Positions 53,996-63,475 of a DNA stretch of 64,000 bases are shown piece by piece (position 1 is the first letter of the stretch; every line of letters begins with the position of its first letter). A model generated the notes under the pieces. That model saw only the letters and a list, made by a program, of their open reading frames with translations, searched no databases and was not told the origin of the DNA. The translations under genes and the position numbers were made by a program. The DNA is from Acinetobacter sp. ANC 3903 (lineage in GTDB: Bacteria > Pseudomonadota > Gammaproteobacteria > Pseudomonadales > Moraxellaceae), in NCBI RefSeq assembly GCF_002135315.1, contig NZ_NEGA01000014.1, positions 1-64,000 of the forward strand, given 5' to 3'.

Positions 53996-54249
53996 TTTGT
54001 ATCTTTTTGATTAAAATCACATAATTTTCACACCATCTATGCATTAAGGAATAATGCGAAGCGAGTTTTATCAACTGGCTTTAGCATTATAGAGATGAAC
54101 AGTCTGTTATTGCAGCAATCATGATTTCTGTGCAATGCCAGAGGATCATTTGGTCGAGTTGAATTGATACAACATGCGGGCTGATTTTTATTTTCACAAA
54201 AAATTGAACTGTCTGGCTTTACACTGCGCTATCTTTCATCGGGTCTGGA
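53996..54249. promoter_or_regulatory. Region upstream of the photolyase-like fragment
   Basis: TTTTCACAAAAAATTGAAC at about 54191-54209 is a degraded form of the TTCAC 11-bp repeat (second half TTGAA). Otherwise no feature. Confidence 0.25.
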
Positions 54250-54402
54250 ATGGCTATGCGTTTCGGTTTAATTCTGGGTGACCAGCTTCATCATCAGCTT
54301 GCTACGCTCAAAGCACTGGACCGTACCCGGGATGTGATCCTGCTGGCCGAAGTTGTTGAGGAAGCCACTTATGTCGCCCATCATCCGCAGAAGAGAGCCT
54401 AA
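54250..54402 (+). pseudogene. Photolyase/cryptochrome-like protein, N-terminus only
   Basis: 50 codons: MAMRFGLILGDQLHHQLATL, KALDRTRDVILLAEVVEEAT, YVAHHPQKRA, then stop. This is the start of the cryptochrome/deoxyribodipyrimidine photolyase-related family (iron-sulfur type; GDQLxxxL and MAEVxEEATYVxHHxxK are its opening motifs). The remaining ~450 residues are absent. GGTCTGGA precedes the ATG. Base composition matches the lipid locus rather than the flanking AT-rich DNA. Confidence 0.8.
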
Positions 54403-54660
54403 TTACATCAACTTTTGTTGTAATAGCTGCTCATGATGAGATTCTTAAAAAAGCTTGTCTCTGACAAACCCGGTACGTTTCAATTCGCTGATTTCGGATA
54501 ATTCGTATTGTATTAATTTTAGAAAACCTTAACTTTAGATAGATCAATCTAATATATTATTTTTCTAATAATTTGTTAAATATCAATTATCTAATAAAGC
54601 TTTAAATCCTCTTGCTAAGCCTGTATGGTATTCTCTCAGAAAGATATTCTAGAGGATAAT
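54403..54660. other. Non-coding interval
   Basis: AT-rich, no recognisable feature beyond the ribosome site of the next gene. Confidence 0.45.
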
Positions 54661-54888
54661 ATGCATATTTTTTCTGTAAAAGATTTAGATCGGTTAATAG
54701 ATGAAAATCTCAAAGAAAATAAACAATCTAATAAATTATTAATTGGGTATAAGTTATTTCATGAACTCATGAATGACTCAAAATTTTATACAGAAGTTAC
54801 AGAATCCGCTCTTAGCTCTACTAAAAGAGAATATAAAGGTTTAAAGCTAAAAATAACTACAGATGAATATCAACTTCACTTTGAATAG
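54661..54888 (+). CDS. Hypothetical small protein
   Basis: A 75-residue soluble protein (MHIFSVKDLDRLIDENLKEN ... KITTDEYQLHFE) I do not recognise. ATG 54661 has GAGGA six bases upstream, so I prefer it over 54625. It is rich in Lys, Asn and Glu and AT-rich in codon use. A tiny membrane frame and an antitoxin fragment follow on the same strand. Confidence 0.55.
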   Translation: MHIFSVKDLDRLIDENLKENKQSNKLLIGYKLFHELMNDSKFYTEVTESALSSTKREYKGLKLKITTDEYQLHFE

Positions 54889-54912
54889 ATCTCACATGGA
54901 GAACTAAAAGCT

Positions 54913-54987
54913 ATGGAAAGAATGGTTATTGCTTTTATACTTGTGATTGTTCTAGTTTTACTGATCATTTTTTATTTCAAAAAATAA
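54913..54987 (+). CDS. Possible 24-residue membrane peptide
   Basis: MERMVIAFILVIVLVLLIIF YFKK in total: one hydrophobic helix with charged ends. GGAG lies 12 bases upstream, rather far. It could be a real small membrane protein of the toxin type or chance. Low confidence. Confidence 0.3.
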   Translation: MERMVIAFILVIVLVLLIIFYFKK

Positions 54988-54995
54988 AAAATATA

Positions 54996-55127
54996 GTTTC
55001 AGCAATTGAGAATCGTGATAATGATTTGAAGATTTCAAGCATCAAAAAATATGTTGAAGCGATGGGTGGAAAGCTTCGTATTGATGTTGAGTTTCCGACA
55101 GAAAAACACATAGGTTTCAATGTTTAA
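54996..55127 (+). pseudogene. XRE-family antitoxin/regulator, C-terminal fragment
   Basis: VSAIENRDNDLKISSIKKYV EAMGG, then KLRIDVEFPTEKHIGFNV and a stop. This is the end of the HTH plus the C-terminal strand of an XRE (HigA-like) antitoxin, where the usual form is ISxIExRxDxxLSTLRxYIxALGG. No start codon and no first half of the HTH, so it is a fragment. Confidence 0.65.
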
Positions 55128-55171
55128 CATTGAAAATGGGAAGATTATTTCCACAGCCCATACGAAAATGG

Positions 55172-55837
55172 TTATTTAACAAAATTGGCTATAGGATAGC
55201 TCTTTTTGAGACCTGAAGCAGGAAATTTTGCGTATTTTCCACAATCAATGTGGCCATCTGTGTCCAGCGAGAATGTTGAGCCTGTACGCATGCCGACCTT
55301 ATATTTCTCGTTAATTTTCTTGCGGTAGTGAGTGTTGAAGAAAATATGGTCTGAAGCGTTCATGAACTTGGTTAGTTTTTCAGATTCAGTAGGATACTTT
55401 TCCTTGTAGCGAATATGACAGTTCAGGATCTCGGAAAACATGACCTTTTCCTGATCATAGCTCTGCGCTGAATAAAGCTGAGTATTGAGAGCATAATGAT
55501 TCATAGCAAAAGCTTTCATTTCCGGTTGAATAAATGTCTGATTGATATAGTGCTCCACATCATCCCGAACATTATTCTTATTTTTATCCTCACCAAGATA
55601 CGAGTCAGTTTTATCCAAATTAATGCCCAGACGATCTGGGAATACGATTTTATAACCATAGTACCCAACAACTACAGGCAATGCCACAAACCCCAGGATC
55701 ATAGAACTTAAATTTTTGACCGGACTTATTGGAGTCCCTTGAGATTGAACGGATGGTGGCAGTTTTTGGGGAGATTCTGCATATGCAACAGATGACATCA
55801 ATACCAGTATTAGAGGAATTATTAGTAACATGATCAT
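55172..55837 (-). CDS. Exported hypothetical protein with EF-hand-like loop
   Basis: A 221-residue exported protein. Signal peptide (LLIIPLILVLMSSVAYA, cleavage near residue 20), a second hydrophobic segment ~45-65, then an acidic loop DKNKNNVRDDVE at about 83-94 that resembles a calcium-binding EF-hand/dockerin loop. A second DTDGHIDCG lies near 193. Two Cys may form a disulfide. Not recognised as a family. It is transcribed alone against the neighbouring fragments. Start at 55837 or two codons later. Confidence 0.65.
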   Translation of the reverse strand: MIMLLIIPLILVLMSSVAYAESPQKLPPSVQSQGTPISPVKNLSSMILGFVALPVVVGYYGYKIVFPDRLGINLDKTDSYLGEDKNKNNVRDDVEHYINQTFIQPEMKAFAMNHYALNTQLYSAQSYDQEKVMFSEILNCHIRYKEKYPTESEKLTKFMNASDHIFFNTHYRKKINEKYKVGMRTGSTFSLDTDGHIDCGKYAKFPASGLKKSYPIANFVK

Positions 55838-55980
55838 ATGTCTAATGATAGCTTTAAACCACTATACCAATTTTCCTCAGCAGGGCTTGATTATCTTAGG
55901 GTTAATATTGTGGAATCACTAGATGAACACGAAATATTGGCATTAAAAGTTTAGAATTTTCTTTATGAGATATCAGAAAT

Positions 55981-56119
55981 ATGAAACCGAATTAAAACTA
56001 TCCACTGCTTGCGCCCTTTTACTTGGCGCAAAAAATGGCAACGCTGCTGGGAGGAAGTACGATACTGTTCTGAACGATGTAAACGTGAGCCCAGACGGCG
56101 GTCAAAATCAAACGCTTAG
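55981..56119 (+). pseudogene. DUF2256 protein gene with one-base frameshift
   Basis: MKPN, then after one extra base [20 protein letters not shown] and [21 protein letters not shown] before the stop. RPFTWRKKW..xWxEVxYCSERC is the DUF2256 signature. The first Cys of the usual CxxC pair is also lost. Its 3' end overlaps the end of the TIGR03643 gene on the other strand by four bases. The family is typically found beside photolyase-like genes. Confidence 0.75.
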
Positions 56120-56382
56120 AAACGCTTGTATTGCCGTGAACAATAGGCCCGTATCACATCGGGTGAACGCAGCTGCAGATGCTTGGTTTTTCGACCGGTC
56201 ACACGTTCACGCCACATTTTAAAGCTACTGGGTTTCATATTTTGCCGCATCAAGCGGATCACCGCAGCTTCATTCAAACCAAATTCACGTTGAATGGCTT
56301 CAAATGGGGTTCGGTCTTCCCAAGCCATTTCAATAATCCGCGATAGGTCCGCTCCCACATATTCAATTACTCGACGCACCAC
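56116..56382 (-). CDS. TIGR03643-family protein
   Basis: An 88-residue protein with [40 protein letters not shown] and [20 protein letters not shown], the TIGR03643 pattern (a small HTH-like protein of unknown function that co-occurs with DUF2256 and photolyase-like genes). Only GTG codons are available near the start (56382 or 56379), and the first ~10 residues do not fit the family, so the natural N-terminus may have been replaced. It may therefore be only partly functional. Confidence 0.75.
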   Translation of the reverse strand: MVRRVIEYVGADLSRIIEMAWEDRTPFEAIQREFGLNEAAVIRLMRQNMKPSSFKMWRERVTGRKTKHLQLRSPDVIRAYCSRQYKRF

Positions 56383-56679
56383 AGGCCCCTGATTGTTTTC
56401 ATTCTTTAAATAAAATTTGAGAGATAAGATTTAAATTTATCTCTCTGCGTGTCTTGGTCCGATGAAACTGGCCAAATTCATCCTAATCGTAAAAAACTGG
56501 AGATGAATATTTTGTGATTTTTTAGGGATTCTATTTTCTTTTAGTCCTGTACGGCTGGTGAGGTCAAGATGTGCTCTAAGTACCTACTACCAAAGCCTAT
56601 GCTCCGGGTTGTTGTTAATGATATCCCCTCTATCAGACGGTATGCTGATGCTAAAAACACCTTGGGGAAATTGTGCTCG
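56383..56679. other. Non-coding interval
   Basis: No intact gene; the last part may hold the mutated start of the Na/Pi cotransporter pseudogene. Confidence 0.4.
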
Positions 56680-57694
56680 AAATTATTGCTCAGCTCTGTG
56701 GCGGGATGGGTTTATTCTTGATTGGCATGATTTGAATGACCGACAGCCTAAAGAGATGGCTGGTGAAACCTTAAGGATATGGTTGACCAAATTTACCGGA
56801 ACACCGTTGAAATCACTATGTTCTGGTATTGGTCTGACCTTGATTGTCCAGTCCTCTACAGCCACCACACTTGCGACTATCGGTTTTGTCGGAGCTGGAG
56901 TATTGAGTTTTACCCAAGCGATTGGAGTGATTATTGGCGCCAATATCGGAACAAGCAGTACCTGGTTGGATGGTGGCTTTGCTGGGGGTGAAGTTTTCTA
57001 TCGCCACTTTTGCCTTACCCATGATTGCTGTAGGCGCGTTGCTCAAATTGTTAACGCGTGGTCGGTTGGCATTATTCGGTTTTGTGCTTGCAGGTTTTGG
57101 CCTGATTTTCTTTGGAATTGAGCAATTACAGTTTTCGATGTCAGGTCTTGCTCAACAAGTCGATTTGTCTATTTTTCACTATCATTCATTTGGGCAGAAG
57201 CTGTTTCTGGTCTGGATCGGACTGATCATGACGGTGTTGCTGCAGTTTTTCAGTGCCGCGATTATGGCGACTTTAGCTGCTGTGGTGCCAGACTATCAAC
57301 AAGATAAACAGCGCTTGACCTCTTTATTACACATGATGGTTTATATTCGGGTTCTGCGTAGTGATTTGGAAGGTGTTCCCTATGCACGGGCTATTCGGAC
57401 CCAACCACAGATTTATCAAGTGGCTTTAGATTTTTTAAATATTCTAGAGCATTATGTCAGCCGTCCGGATTTTTTAGAAAATTCTGAAAAGATTGAAAAT
57501 TTCAAGCAGGAACTGGCCAATCTCAAACAGTGGAGTGATGAGCATCGTGCAGCCTTACGTGAGGAAGTGATGCATATGCCACCTTGAACCGGTTGAGTGT
57601 AGCCAGAAGCTTAAAACTGCTGGCGGCAAAACGCTGGCTGGACCGATTAATCGCCGATACCAAAAGATTATCCAAGGTGCTGGCCGAACGTTAA
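56680..57694 (+). pseudogene. Na/Pi cotransporter family protein, multiply broken
   Basis: Parts read KEMAGETLRIWLTKFTGTPL, GIGLTLIVQSSTATTLATIG and GVIIGANIGTSST. A frame change near 56965 follows, then GWMVALLGVKFSIATFALPM. The QSSTATT motif is the PNaS repeat of Na/phosphate cotransporters. A second QSS-type repeat expected after AAIMATLAAVV is missing, replaced directly by the C-terminal PhoU-like helical part (QQDKQRLTSLLHMMVYIRVL), so an internal deletion is likely. A third frame change after HMPP leads to NRLSVARSLKLLAAKRWLDR and a stop at 57694. At least three lesions; not functional. Confidence 0.8.
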
Positions 57695-57967
57695 CATCGA
57701 GAGCCGCCCTCTGCTTTTAACAGTTCCCAGACTTTATATTGCCGGTATCGAGAAGCACTTTTCTGCCCAATCCGTTTGAGCTGCATAATGCCGATCAGCT
57801 AGATCTCTTTTGCCTGATATTCTGGGCTTTTTACAAGATCGAAGCTTTACTCATAAGCTGCCGGAGCTCTGTGTAAGATTTTACACCTGGCTTCAACCAG
57901 GTACAGTACTTTATTTGCATGCCCCGAGTCAGTCATAGACCGGCTGACTCGGACCAATAAAATCAGC
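57695..57967. other. Intergenic region with hairpin
   Basis: Near 57924-57952 arms CGAGTCAGTC and GGCTGACTCG form a hairpin just downstream of the 5'-nucleotidase gene (minus strand), a possible terminator without clear T-run. No gene. Confidence 0.45.
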
Positions 57968-59869
57968 TTATTCTTTATAGGTCTGGGTACTGTATTGCTC
58001 AACAGCTAAACGTTTCAGCACTTTTTCATTTTTTGCATAATTCAAGAAGGCTTCAGCATAATCCAGTCCTACCTCTACACGACGTTCGCCGGTGATATTT
58101 TTAAAACTGCTATAAAAATCCTGACCATCTGCCAGAAAATTAATGGTAATCACTTGATAGGTCTGGTCTGGATTTAAAGCTTCATAGAGTCCTTGTGCAT
58201 TACGAACTTTTAAGTTGGATATACGTTGACCTTTGGTTTTGGATAAATCCACATCCCACTGCAGTCCACCCGCATATGGATAACTGCCAGTATTATTATT
58301 TACGACAGCATCCATTGCATCTTCAAGTACATTTTTAATTTCTAGCCCAGTCGCTTTCAACTGCACTAATGTGTTTTTAAATGGCAATACCGTATAAATT
58401 TTCTCTACAGAAATATCACCTTGGGGGAGATCTACCCTGACACCCCCGCCATTTTGGATCGAAATATCGGCATTAAAATACTTTTTGCCTTGTTGTAAAA
58501 ATGCTTCAGCCACAAGTTGCTGCACATCTCCACCATGCTGATTGGTAAAATCTGATTTATTACAGATATCTCCTAAACTGGAATGTGAGATATCTTTTGT
58601 CGTTCCTGGTACACGACGCAGGCATAGATTTTCCTGGGCAGTAGCAACGATTTCTTTACCCAATAAATTTTTAGCCACTTTATAAGGCTCAAGGATATCT
58701 AAAGCGGCAGCATCAGGCTGAACGATACGCAAGCTATGACTGCTTTCAATATCTTTTTTAATCGCATCCAATTCAGTAGCACTCAAGGCTGGAGCATCTT
58801 TAGCGCTGCGCTTAAAATCATCTCCAATCAATACATTGGCTTTGCCGGTACATGCCTCAACTTTTCCGTTGGCATCAAAATTTACTTTTAACTGGCCAAC
58901 CATATAGGCATATTGCCAGGCTTGTACCACACAAACCGGATCACCCTCTTTATTTTTTAGGGTCGTTGGGTAGTCCCCTTCCGGGCTGAGACCATAGTTT
59001 TTCAGCTTGGCATCGGCCAGCAGGGTATGCGAATCACCGCCCACAATAACGTCAACACCAGACAATTGTGCAGCCAGTGCTTTATCCATGCCGTAGCCTA
59101 AATGAGACTGTACAATAATTTTATTAATGCCTTGCTGTTTGAGCTGATCAATATAGTTTTGTGCAGTGGTTAATTCATCTTTAAAAATGGTATCTGCATT
59201 GGGACGAGAGGCATTTTTGGTTTTATCGGCAATTGTTAAACCGATGAATGCAATTTTCTGTCCTTCTTTGTCCATAATGGTATAGGGTTTCACCAGATCA
59301 GTTTGATAGAGTGCAGAGGTTTTTCCAAACTCGACATTGGCACTTAAAACTTGTGTTTTATTTTTACAGCGACCTTTATTATTCAGGAAACCAATAAATT
59401 TTTTTAAGCCTGCATCGGTATTATCAAATTCATGATTGCCTAGCGTTAATGTATCGAAACATACCGTATTCATGAGATCTGCTTCTGCTTCACCTTCTTT
59501 TAAAGTAAAGTACAGATCGCCAGTAATCGCATCCCCTGAATGAATTTTTATCGGGTTTTTCTCCGTGCTGGCGAGGCTATTCATCAATGCCGCAACTCGT
59601 GCAAAACCCCCATTTGAAACCTGGATTGACTCGCGATTACCTGCAGAGGTTTCCAGCAGTAATTTGGTACTTTCTTCATCCAAATGTGAATGGCTGTCGT
59701 TAATATGCAATACATTGACTTCCAGCGGTTGTGATTGAATGATCGGTGTTATATTCGTATTGTCTTTACTATTATTACACCCAACTAAAAATATACTGGA
59801 AACCAATAAACTACATGTGATACCTGAATATTGAATGCTTCTGTTTTTAAAGGCCACGGCCATCCCCAT
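57968..59869 (-). CDS. 5'-nucleotidase / metallophosphoesterase lipoprotein (UshA-like)
   Basis: A 633-residue exported enzyme. Lipobox LVGC near residue 30, so it is probably a lipoprotein. The metallophosphatase domain has VLHINDSHSHLDEE, KIHSGDAITGDLYF, TLGNHEFDNTD, IVQSHLGYGMD and GGDSHTLLADA. The C-terminal 5'-nucleotidase domain has IQNGGGVRVDLPQGDISVEK and GGLQWDVDLSK. It would hydrolyse extracellular nucleotides or NAD to nucleosides and phosphate. Several close starts exist (59869, 59863, GTG 59857). A terminator-like hairpin lies upstream at 59947-59975. Substrate range cannot be told from sequence. Confidence 0.9.
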   Translation of the reverse strand: MGMAVAFKNRSIQYSGITCSLLVSSIFLVGCNNSKDNTNITPIIQSQPLEVNVLHINDSHSHLDEESTKLLLETSAGNRESIQVSNGGFARVAALMNSLASTEKNPIKIHSGDAITGDLYFTLKEGEAEADLMNTVCFDTLTLGNHEFDNTDAGLKKFIGFLNNKGRCKNKTQVLSANVEFGKTSALYQTDLVKPYTIMDKEGQKIAFIGLTIADKTKNASRPNADTIFKDELTTAQNYIDQLKQQGINKIIVQSHLGYGMDKALAAQLSGVDVIVGGDSHTLLADAKLKNYGLSPEGDYPTTLKNKEGDPVCVVQAWQYAYMVGQLKVNFDANGKVEACTGKANVLIGDDFKRSAKDAPALSATELDAIKKDIESSHSLRIVQPDAAALDILEPYKVAKNLLGKEIVATAQENLCLRRVPGTTKDISHSSLGDICNKSDFTNQHGGDVQQLVAEAFLQQGKKYFNADISIQNGGGVRVDLPQGDISVEKIYTVLPFKNTLVQLKATGLEIKNVLEDAMDAVVNNNTGSYPYAGGLQWDVDLSKTKGQRISNLKVRNAQGLYEALNPDQTYQVITINFLADGQDFYSSFKNITGERRVEVGLDYAEAFLNYAKNEKVLKRLAVEQYSTQTYKE

Positions 59870-60324
59870 TTGACTATAATTTAATCACCTATCATGTGGG
59901 ACTATTGTTTAAAATTCATGAATTTAGCTATTTTCCCCAGAATAAAATAAGGAGAAATTTTATATTTCTCCTTATCGATTAAATCAACACAAAAATTCTA
60001 AAGATCCTAGCATAGAGCTATTATCGCCACCTATCATTTAAGATTGTTTGGATGTGCTCAGCAATGCACCCATCCGCTGTATGTCTTCAGTTTTTAAATT
60101 GATACTTTATTCAATCAACTCAATTCCTTACCAATCCATCCAATTAGCCTGATGGAAGTCCCCACTTATTTTTAAGTGGGGACTTAGTCCATGATCATAA
60201 AGCTTTAGCCGCGATTCCTGTTGCCAAAAAGTGACCCACATACAGCACCCAGTTCAAAATCAGTTAGGGACATGTAGGTTTGAAATCTTTATGCAACAAA
60301 GCTTCTCGTAATCAGAAATAATGT
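59870..60324. other. Intergenic region: two hairpins and an IS5-type end
   Basis: 59947-59975: ATAAGGAGAAAT / ATTTCTCCTTAT, perfect 12-bp stem. 60156-60185: AAGTCCCCACTTA / TAAGTGGGGACTT, perfect 13-bp stem around TTTT. 60281-60302: GAAATCTTTATGCAACAAAG, the same IS5-type terminal repeat as at 7211-7227, marking another lost element directly behind phaA. No gene. Confidence 0.6.
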
Positions 60325-61503
60325 TTAAGGCCGCTCAACTGCTAATGCAACGCCCATTCCACCACCAATACATAAGGTCGCTAGTCCTTTTTTCTTGTCA
60401 CCGCGTTGCATTTCATGTAACAGCGTGACCAGAATTCGACAACCTGAAGCTCCAATCGGATGGCCTAAGGCAATGGCTCCACCGTTGACATTGACCTTGT
60501 CCATATTCAGGCCCAGTTCTTTCGCCACCCCTAAAGCTTGTGCGGCAAAGGCTTCATTGGCTTCAACCAGATCAACCTCGTCCAAAGACCAGCTTGCTTT
60601 TTCTAGCGTCTTTCTCACAGCATTTACTGGACCGAGTCCCATCACTTCAGGCTCAATACCAGACATGCTATAGGCTTTAATTTTCGCTAGTGGCTGTAAA
60701 CCGAGCTCTGCTGCTTTATCGGCACTCATCACCAATACGGCTGCTGCACCATCATTAATCCCCGATGCATTACCTGCAGTCACTGTCCCATCCTTTTTAA
60801 AGGCTGGGCGCAGCTTGGCGAGACTCTGTTCATTCGTTTCGGCCTTGATATATTCATCACGGTCAAAAACTAACGGATCACCTTTACGTTGTGGCACTTG
60901 AACCGGCACAATTTCCGCATCAAATTTCCCTTCTACCTGTGCTTTGACTGCATGCTGCTGAGACGAGAGTGCCAAAGCATCCTGATCTTCACGGCTAATC
61001 GACAGTTTTTCCACAATATTTTCAGCGGTCATTCCCATGTGATACTGGTTATACACATCGGTCAGACCATCATAGACCATGCTATCCACCAATTGCGCAT
61101 TACCCATCTTCTGTCCGTTACGCATATGGATAATATGGGCACTTTGTGACATCGACTCCTGACCACCTGCCACGACAATATCGGCTTCACCAGTGGCAAT
61201 GGCCTGTGCTGCCAAATGAACAGCGCGCAGTCCCGAACCACATACCACATTCAAGGTTGAAGCGGGTACTGAAACAGGAATACCCGCAGCAATTGCCGCC
61301 TGTCGTGCCGGATTCTGTCCCACACCTGCAGTCAATACATTCCCCATAATGACCTGATCTACCTGTTCTGGCTTCACTCCGGCAGCGTCTAATACCGCAC
61401 CAATCACCACCTTTCCTAACTGCGGTGCACTGACACTGGCCAGGCCACCCAAAAAACTTCCAATCGCAGTACGTTTTGCAGCAACAATCACAACTTCTTT
61501 CAT
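60325..61503 (-). CDS. phaA: Acetyl-CoA acetyltransferase (beta-ketothiolase)
   Basis: A 392-residue biosynthetic thiolase condensing two acetyl-CoA to acetoacetyl-CoA. Nucleophile Cys88 ([10 protein letters not shown]), His in [12 protein letters not shown], second Cys in [15 protein letters not shown] precedes the ATG. Last gene of the pha locus, following phaC by 84 bases. It is distinct from pcaF in the same window, which has the ketoadipyl-CoA-type residues. Confidence 0.94.
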   Translation of the reverse strand: MKEVVIVAAKRTAIGSFLGGLASVSAPQLGKVVIGAVLDAAGVKPEQVDQVIMGNVLTAGVGQNPARQAAIAAGIPVSVPASTLNVVCGSGLRAVHLAAQAIATGEADIVVAGGQESMSQSAHIIHMRNGQKMGNAQLVDSMVYDGLTDVYNQYHMGMTAENIVEKLSISREDQDALALSSQQHAVKAQVEGKFDAEIVPVQVPQRKGDPLVFDRDEYIKAETNEQSLAKLRPAFKKDGTVTAGNASGINDGAAAVLVMSADKAAELGLQPLAKIKAYSMSGIEPEVMGLGPVNAVRKTLEKASWSLDEVDLVEANEAFAAQALGVAKELGLNMDKVNVNGGAIALGHPIGASGCRILVTLLHEMQRGDKKKGLATLCIGGGMGVALAVERP

Positions 61504-61586
61504 TTTAATTTCCTGTTTTTTTAACTTACTTATTGCTTAATACTCCTGCCCCCATACGATTGGCCGGCAGTGAGAATGCCTAAATA

Positions 61587-63356
61587 CTAAAATAAACTGA
61601 CCTGTACATAACTACCTGGTGCTGCTTCCTTGGCAGGATAAGTTGCACTACCTATCGTACGCGCTGGAACCTGATCGCCGGTATAAGGTGCGATCCATTC
61701 CTGCCAGCGTAACCACCAGGATTCTGGATGGAACTGGGCATCTGCCAGCCACTGTTTCGGGTTTTCATAGGGGGTATTATTGGTATAACAGCCATATTTG
61801 TTACGGTTTGGCGGATTGACGATTCCTGCCACATGTCCAGATTCACCGAGTACCAGTGTGGTTTCCCCACCCAGATAGGTAGAACCTTTAAAGCACGCAT
61901 CCCACAGTGCAATATGATCTTCCTGGGTCGAGATAAAAAAGTTCGGTGTTTTTACTTTCGACAAGTTTAAACCTACACCATTGACCTTGATCTTATTCGG
62001 CTGAATCAGTTCATTATTCAAATACAGATTTCGCACCAGAAAATTGTGCACATGTGCGGCAATGTTGGTGCCATCACTATTCCAGTACAAAATATCAAAG
62101 TCGGATGGATGATTGCCCTTCAGGTAATTTTCAATGTAATAGTTCCAGTACAGGGTATTTTCACGTAACAGACTAAATGTCACCGCCAACATACGGCCAT
62201 CAAAATAGCCCACCTGTTGATTCAAAGTTTCAATAGCTTGAATGACCGGCTCATTAATAAAGGCACCCAAACTGCCTGGGTTGTCAAAGTCCAACAGTGT
62301 TGCCAGATAGGTTGCACTCTTGACGTGATTTTTCAGGCGTTTCGCCACATAGTACGCCTGCGTCGCAGCAAGCACCGCTCCACCCATACAATAGCCAATT
62401 GCATTGACCTCTTTTTCTCCGGTCATTTCCTCAATGACACGTATCGCCTCAACCGTACCGGAGGTAATCAGGTCATCAAAGCGCATGTCCTTTTGTTCAG
62501 CCCCCGGATTACGCCAGGACATTAAAAATACCGTGTGCCCTTGCTGACGTAACCAGTTCACAAAAGAATTCTGCTCACGCAAATCCAGAATATAATATTT
62601 GTTTATAAAAGGCGGGATGAGCAGAATAGGCGTCTGATATGCAGTTTCAGTTGCCGCTTCATACTGTAACAATTGAAAAACCGGATTTTCAAAGACCACC
62701 GCACCCGGCGTATAGGCCAGATCTTTTCCCAAACGGAACGAGTCATTATCGACCATGCGTACGGACAGATATTTACTGCTGTTCATGATATCGTCATGGA
62801 AAATTTCCATGCCACGCACCAGATTTTGCCCGTGTTCCTGTACCGTCTGATGAATCACTTCCGGATTGGTCCACAAAAAATTGCCGGGTGAAAAGGCATT
62901 CACCATTTGGCGGGTGAAAAAGTGGATACGGTGACGGACTTTATCCGGGATACCTTCAACTTCGTCGAGCATTTCTTGCACCAATTGACTGAAATGCAAA
63001 TAGGACTGGGTCAAGAGATCATAATTTGGTTCTTGCCAAAGTGAATCTTTGAACCGGCGATCACCCTGCTCAGGTTTCACTAGCGGTTGGATATCCTTGT
63101 TGACACTGCGCAGCATGATATTTTGGTAAATCTGCATCTGACCGATCCACCATTTGCTCTGCATCTCGATCAAGCGTGCCGGATTTTTGGTTAGTGCCTG
63201 AAAGAACAGGTTCATATCTTCACTGTTGACTTTACTCAATGCATCATTGAGTGGATTATCGCCATAGTGAAATTCTTGTACTTTCTTCCAGATTTCTTCA
63301 TGTACATCGAAAAAACGCTGGACGTTCTGATTAAACTGAAAAAGATTCTGCTGCAT
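61587..63356 (-). CDS. phaC: Poly(3-hydroxyalkanoate) synthase, class I
   Basis: A 589-residue polymerase. The lipase-like box is NAIGYCMGGAVLAA with the nucleophile Cys at about residue 323. Catalytic Asp and His follow near the C-terminus (STQEDHIALWD and LGESGHVAGIVNPP). The length and the Trp-rich segment PWINKYYILDL-like (PFINKYYILDLREQNSFVNW) fit class I, which uses 3-hydroxybutyryl-CoA. I start at ATG 63356 (MQQNLFQF), preceded by GGAG. It acts on granule surfaces together with the phasin. Confidence 0.94.
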   Translation of the reverse strand: MQQNLFQFNQNVQRFFDVHEEIWKKVQEFHYGDNPLNDALSKVNSEDMNLFFQALTKNPARLIEMQSKWWIGQMQIYQNIMLRSVNKDIQPLVKPEQGDRRFKDSLWQEPNYDLLTQSYLHFSQLVQEMLDEVEGIPDKVRHRIHFFTRQMVNAFSPGNFLWTNPEVIHQTVQEHGQNLVRGMEIFHDDIMNSSKYLSVRMVDNDSFRLGKDLAYTPGAVVFENPVFQLLQYEAATETAYQTPILLIPPFINKYYILDLREQNSFVNWLRQQGHTVFLMSWRNPGAEQKDMRFDDLITSGTVEAIRVIEEMTGEKEVNAIGYCMGGAVLAATQAYYVAKRLKNHVKSATYLATLLDFDNPGSLGAFINEPVIQAIETLNQQVGYFDGRMLAVTFSLLRENTLYWNYYIENYLKGNHPSDFDILYWNSDGTNIAAHVHNFLVRNLYLNNELIQPNKIKVNGVGLNLSKVKTPNFFISTQEDHIALWDACFKGSTYLGGETTLVLGESGHVAGIVNPPNRNKYGCYTNNTPYENPKQWLADAQFHPESWWLRWQEWIAPYTGDQVPARTIGSATYPAKEAAPGSYVQVSLF

Positions 63357-63411
63357 TGCACCACTCCGCATACTGGGTCATTCCTCACTTTCGATCAGGA
63401 ATGGGATAGAA

Positions 63412-63440
63412 AGCGGGGAAGTGATCTCCACTTCCCCGCT
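63412..63440 (-). terminator. Hairpin between phasin and phaC genes
   Basis: Perfect 12-bp stem AGCGGGGAAGTG / CACTTCCCCGCT, 5-base loop, followed on the minus strand by TTCTATCCC. It is a weak terminator or attenuator that would let phasin be made in excess over synthase. Confidence 0.6.
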
Positions 63441-63475
63441 CGCTAGTCTTCAATCTTCATTAAGGTTGCTAACCG

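Noticed and set aside
54250..54402. Complete small gene
   Set aside because: Although it has a start, stop and ribosome site, it equals only the first 50 residues of a ~500-residue photolyase-like family.
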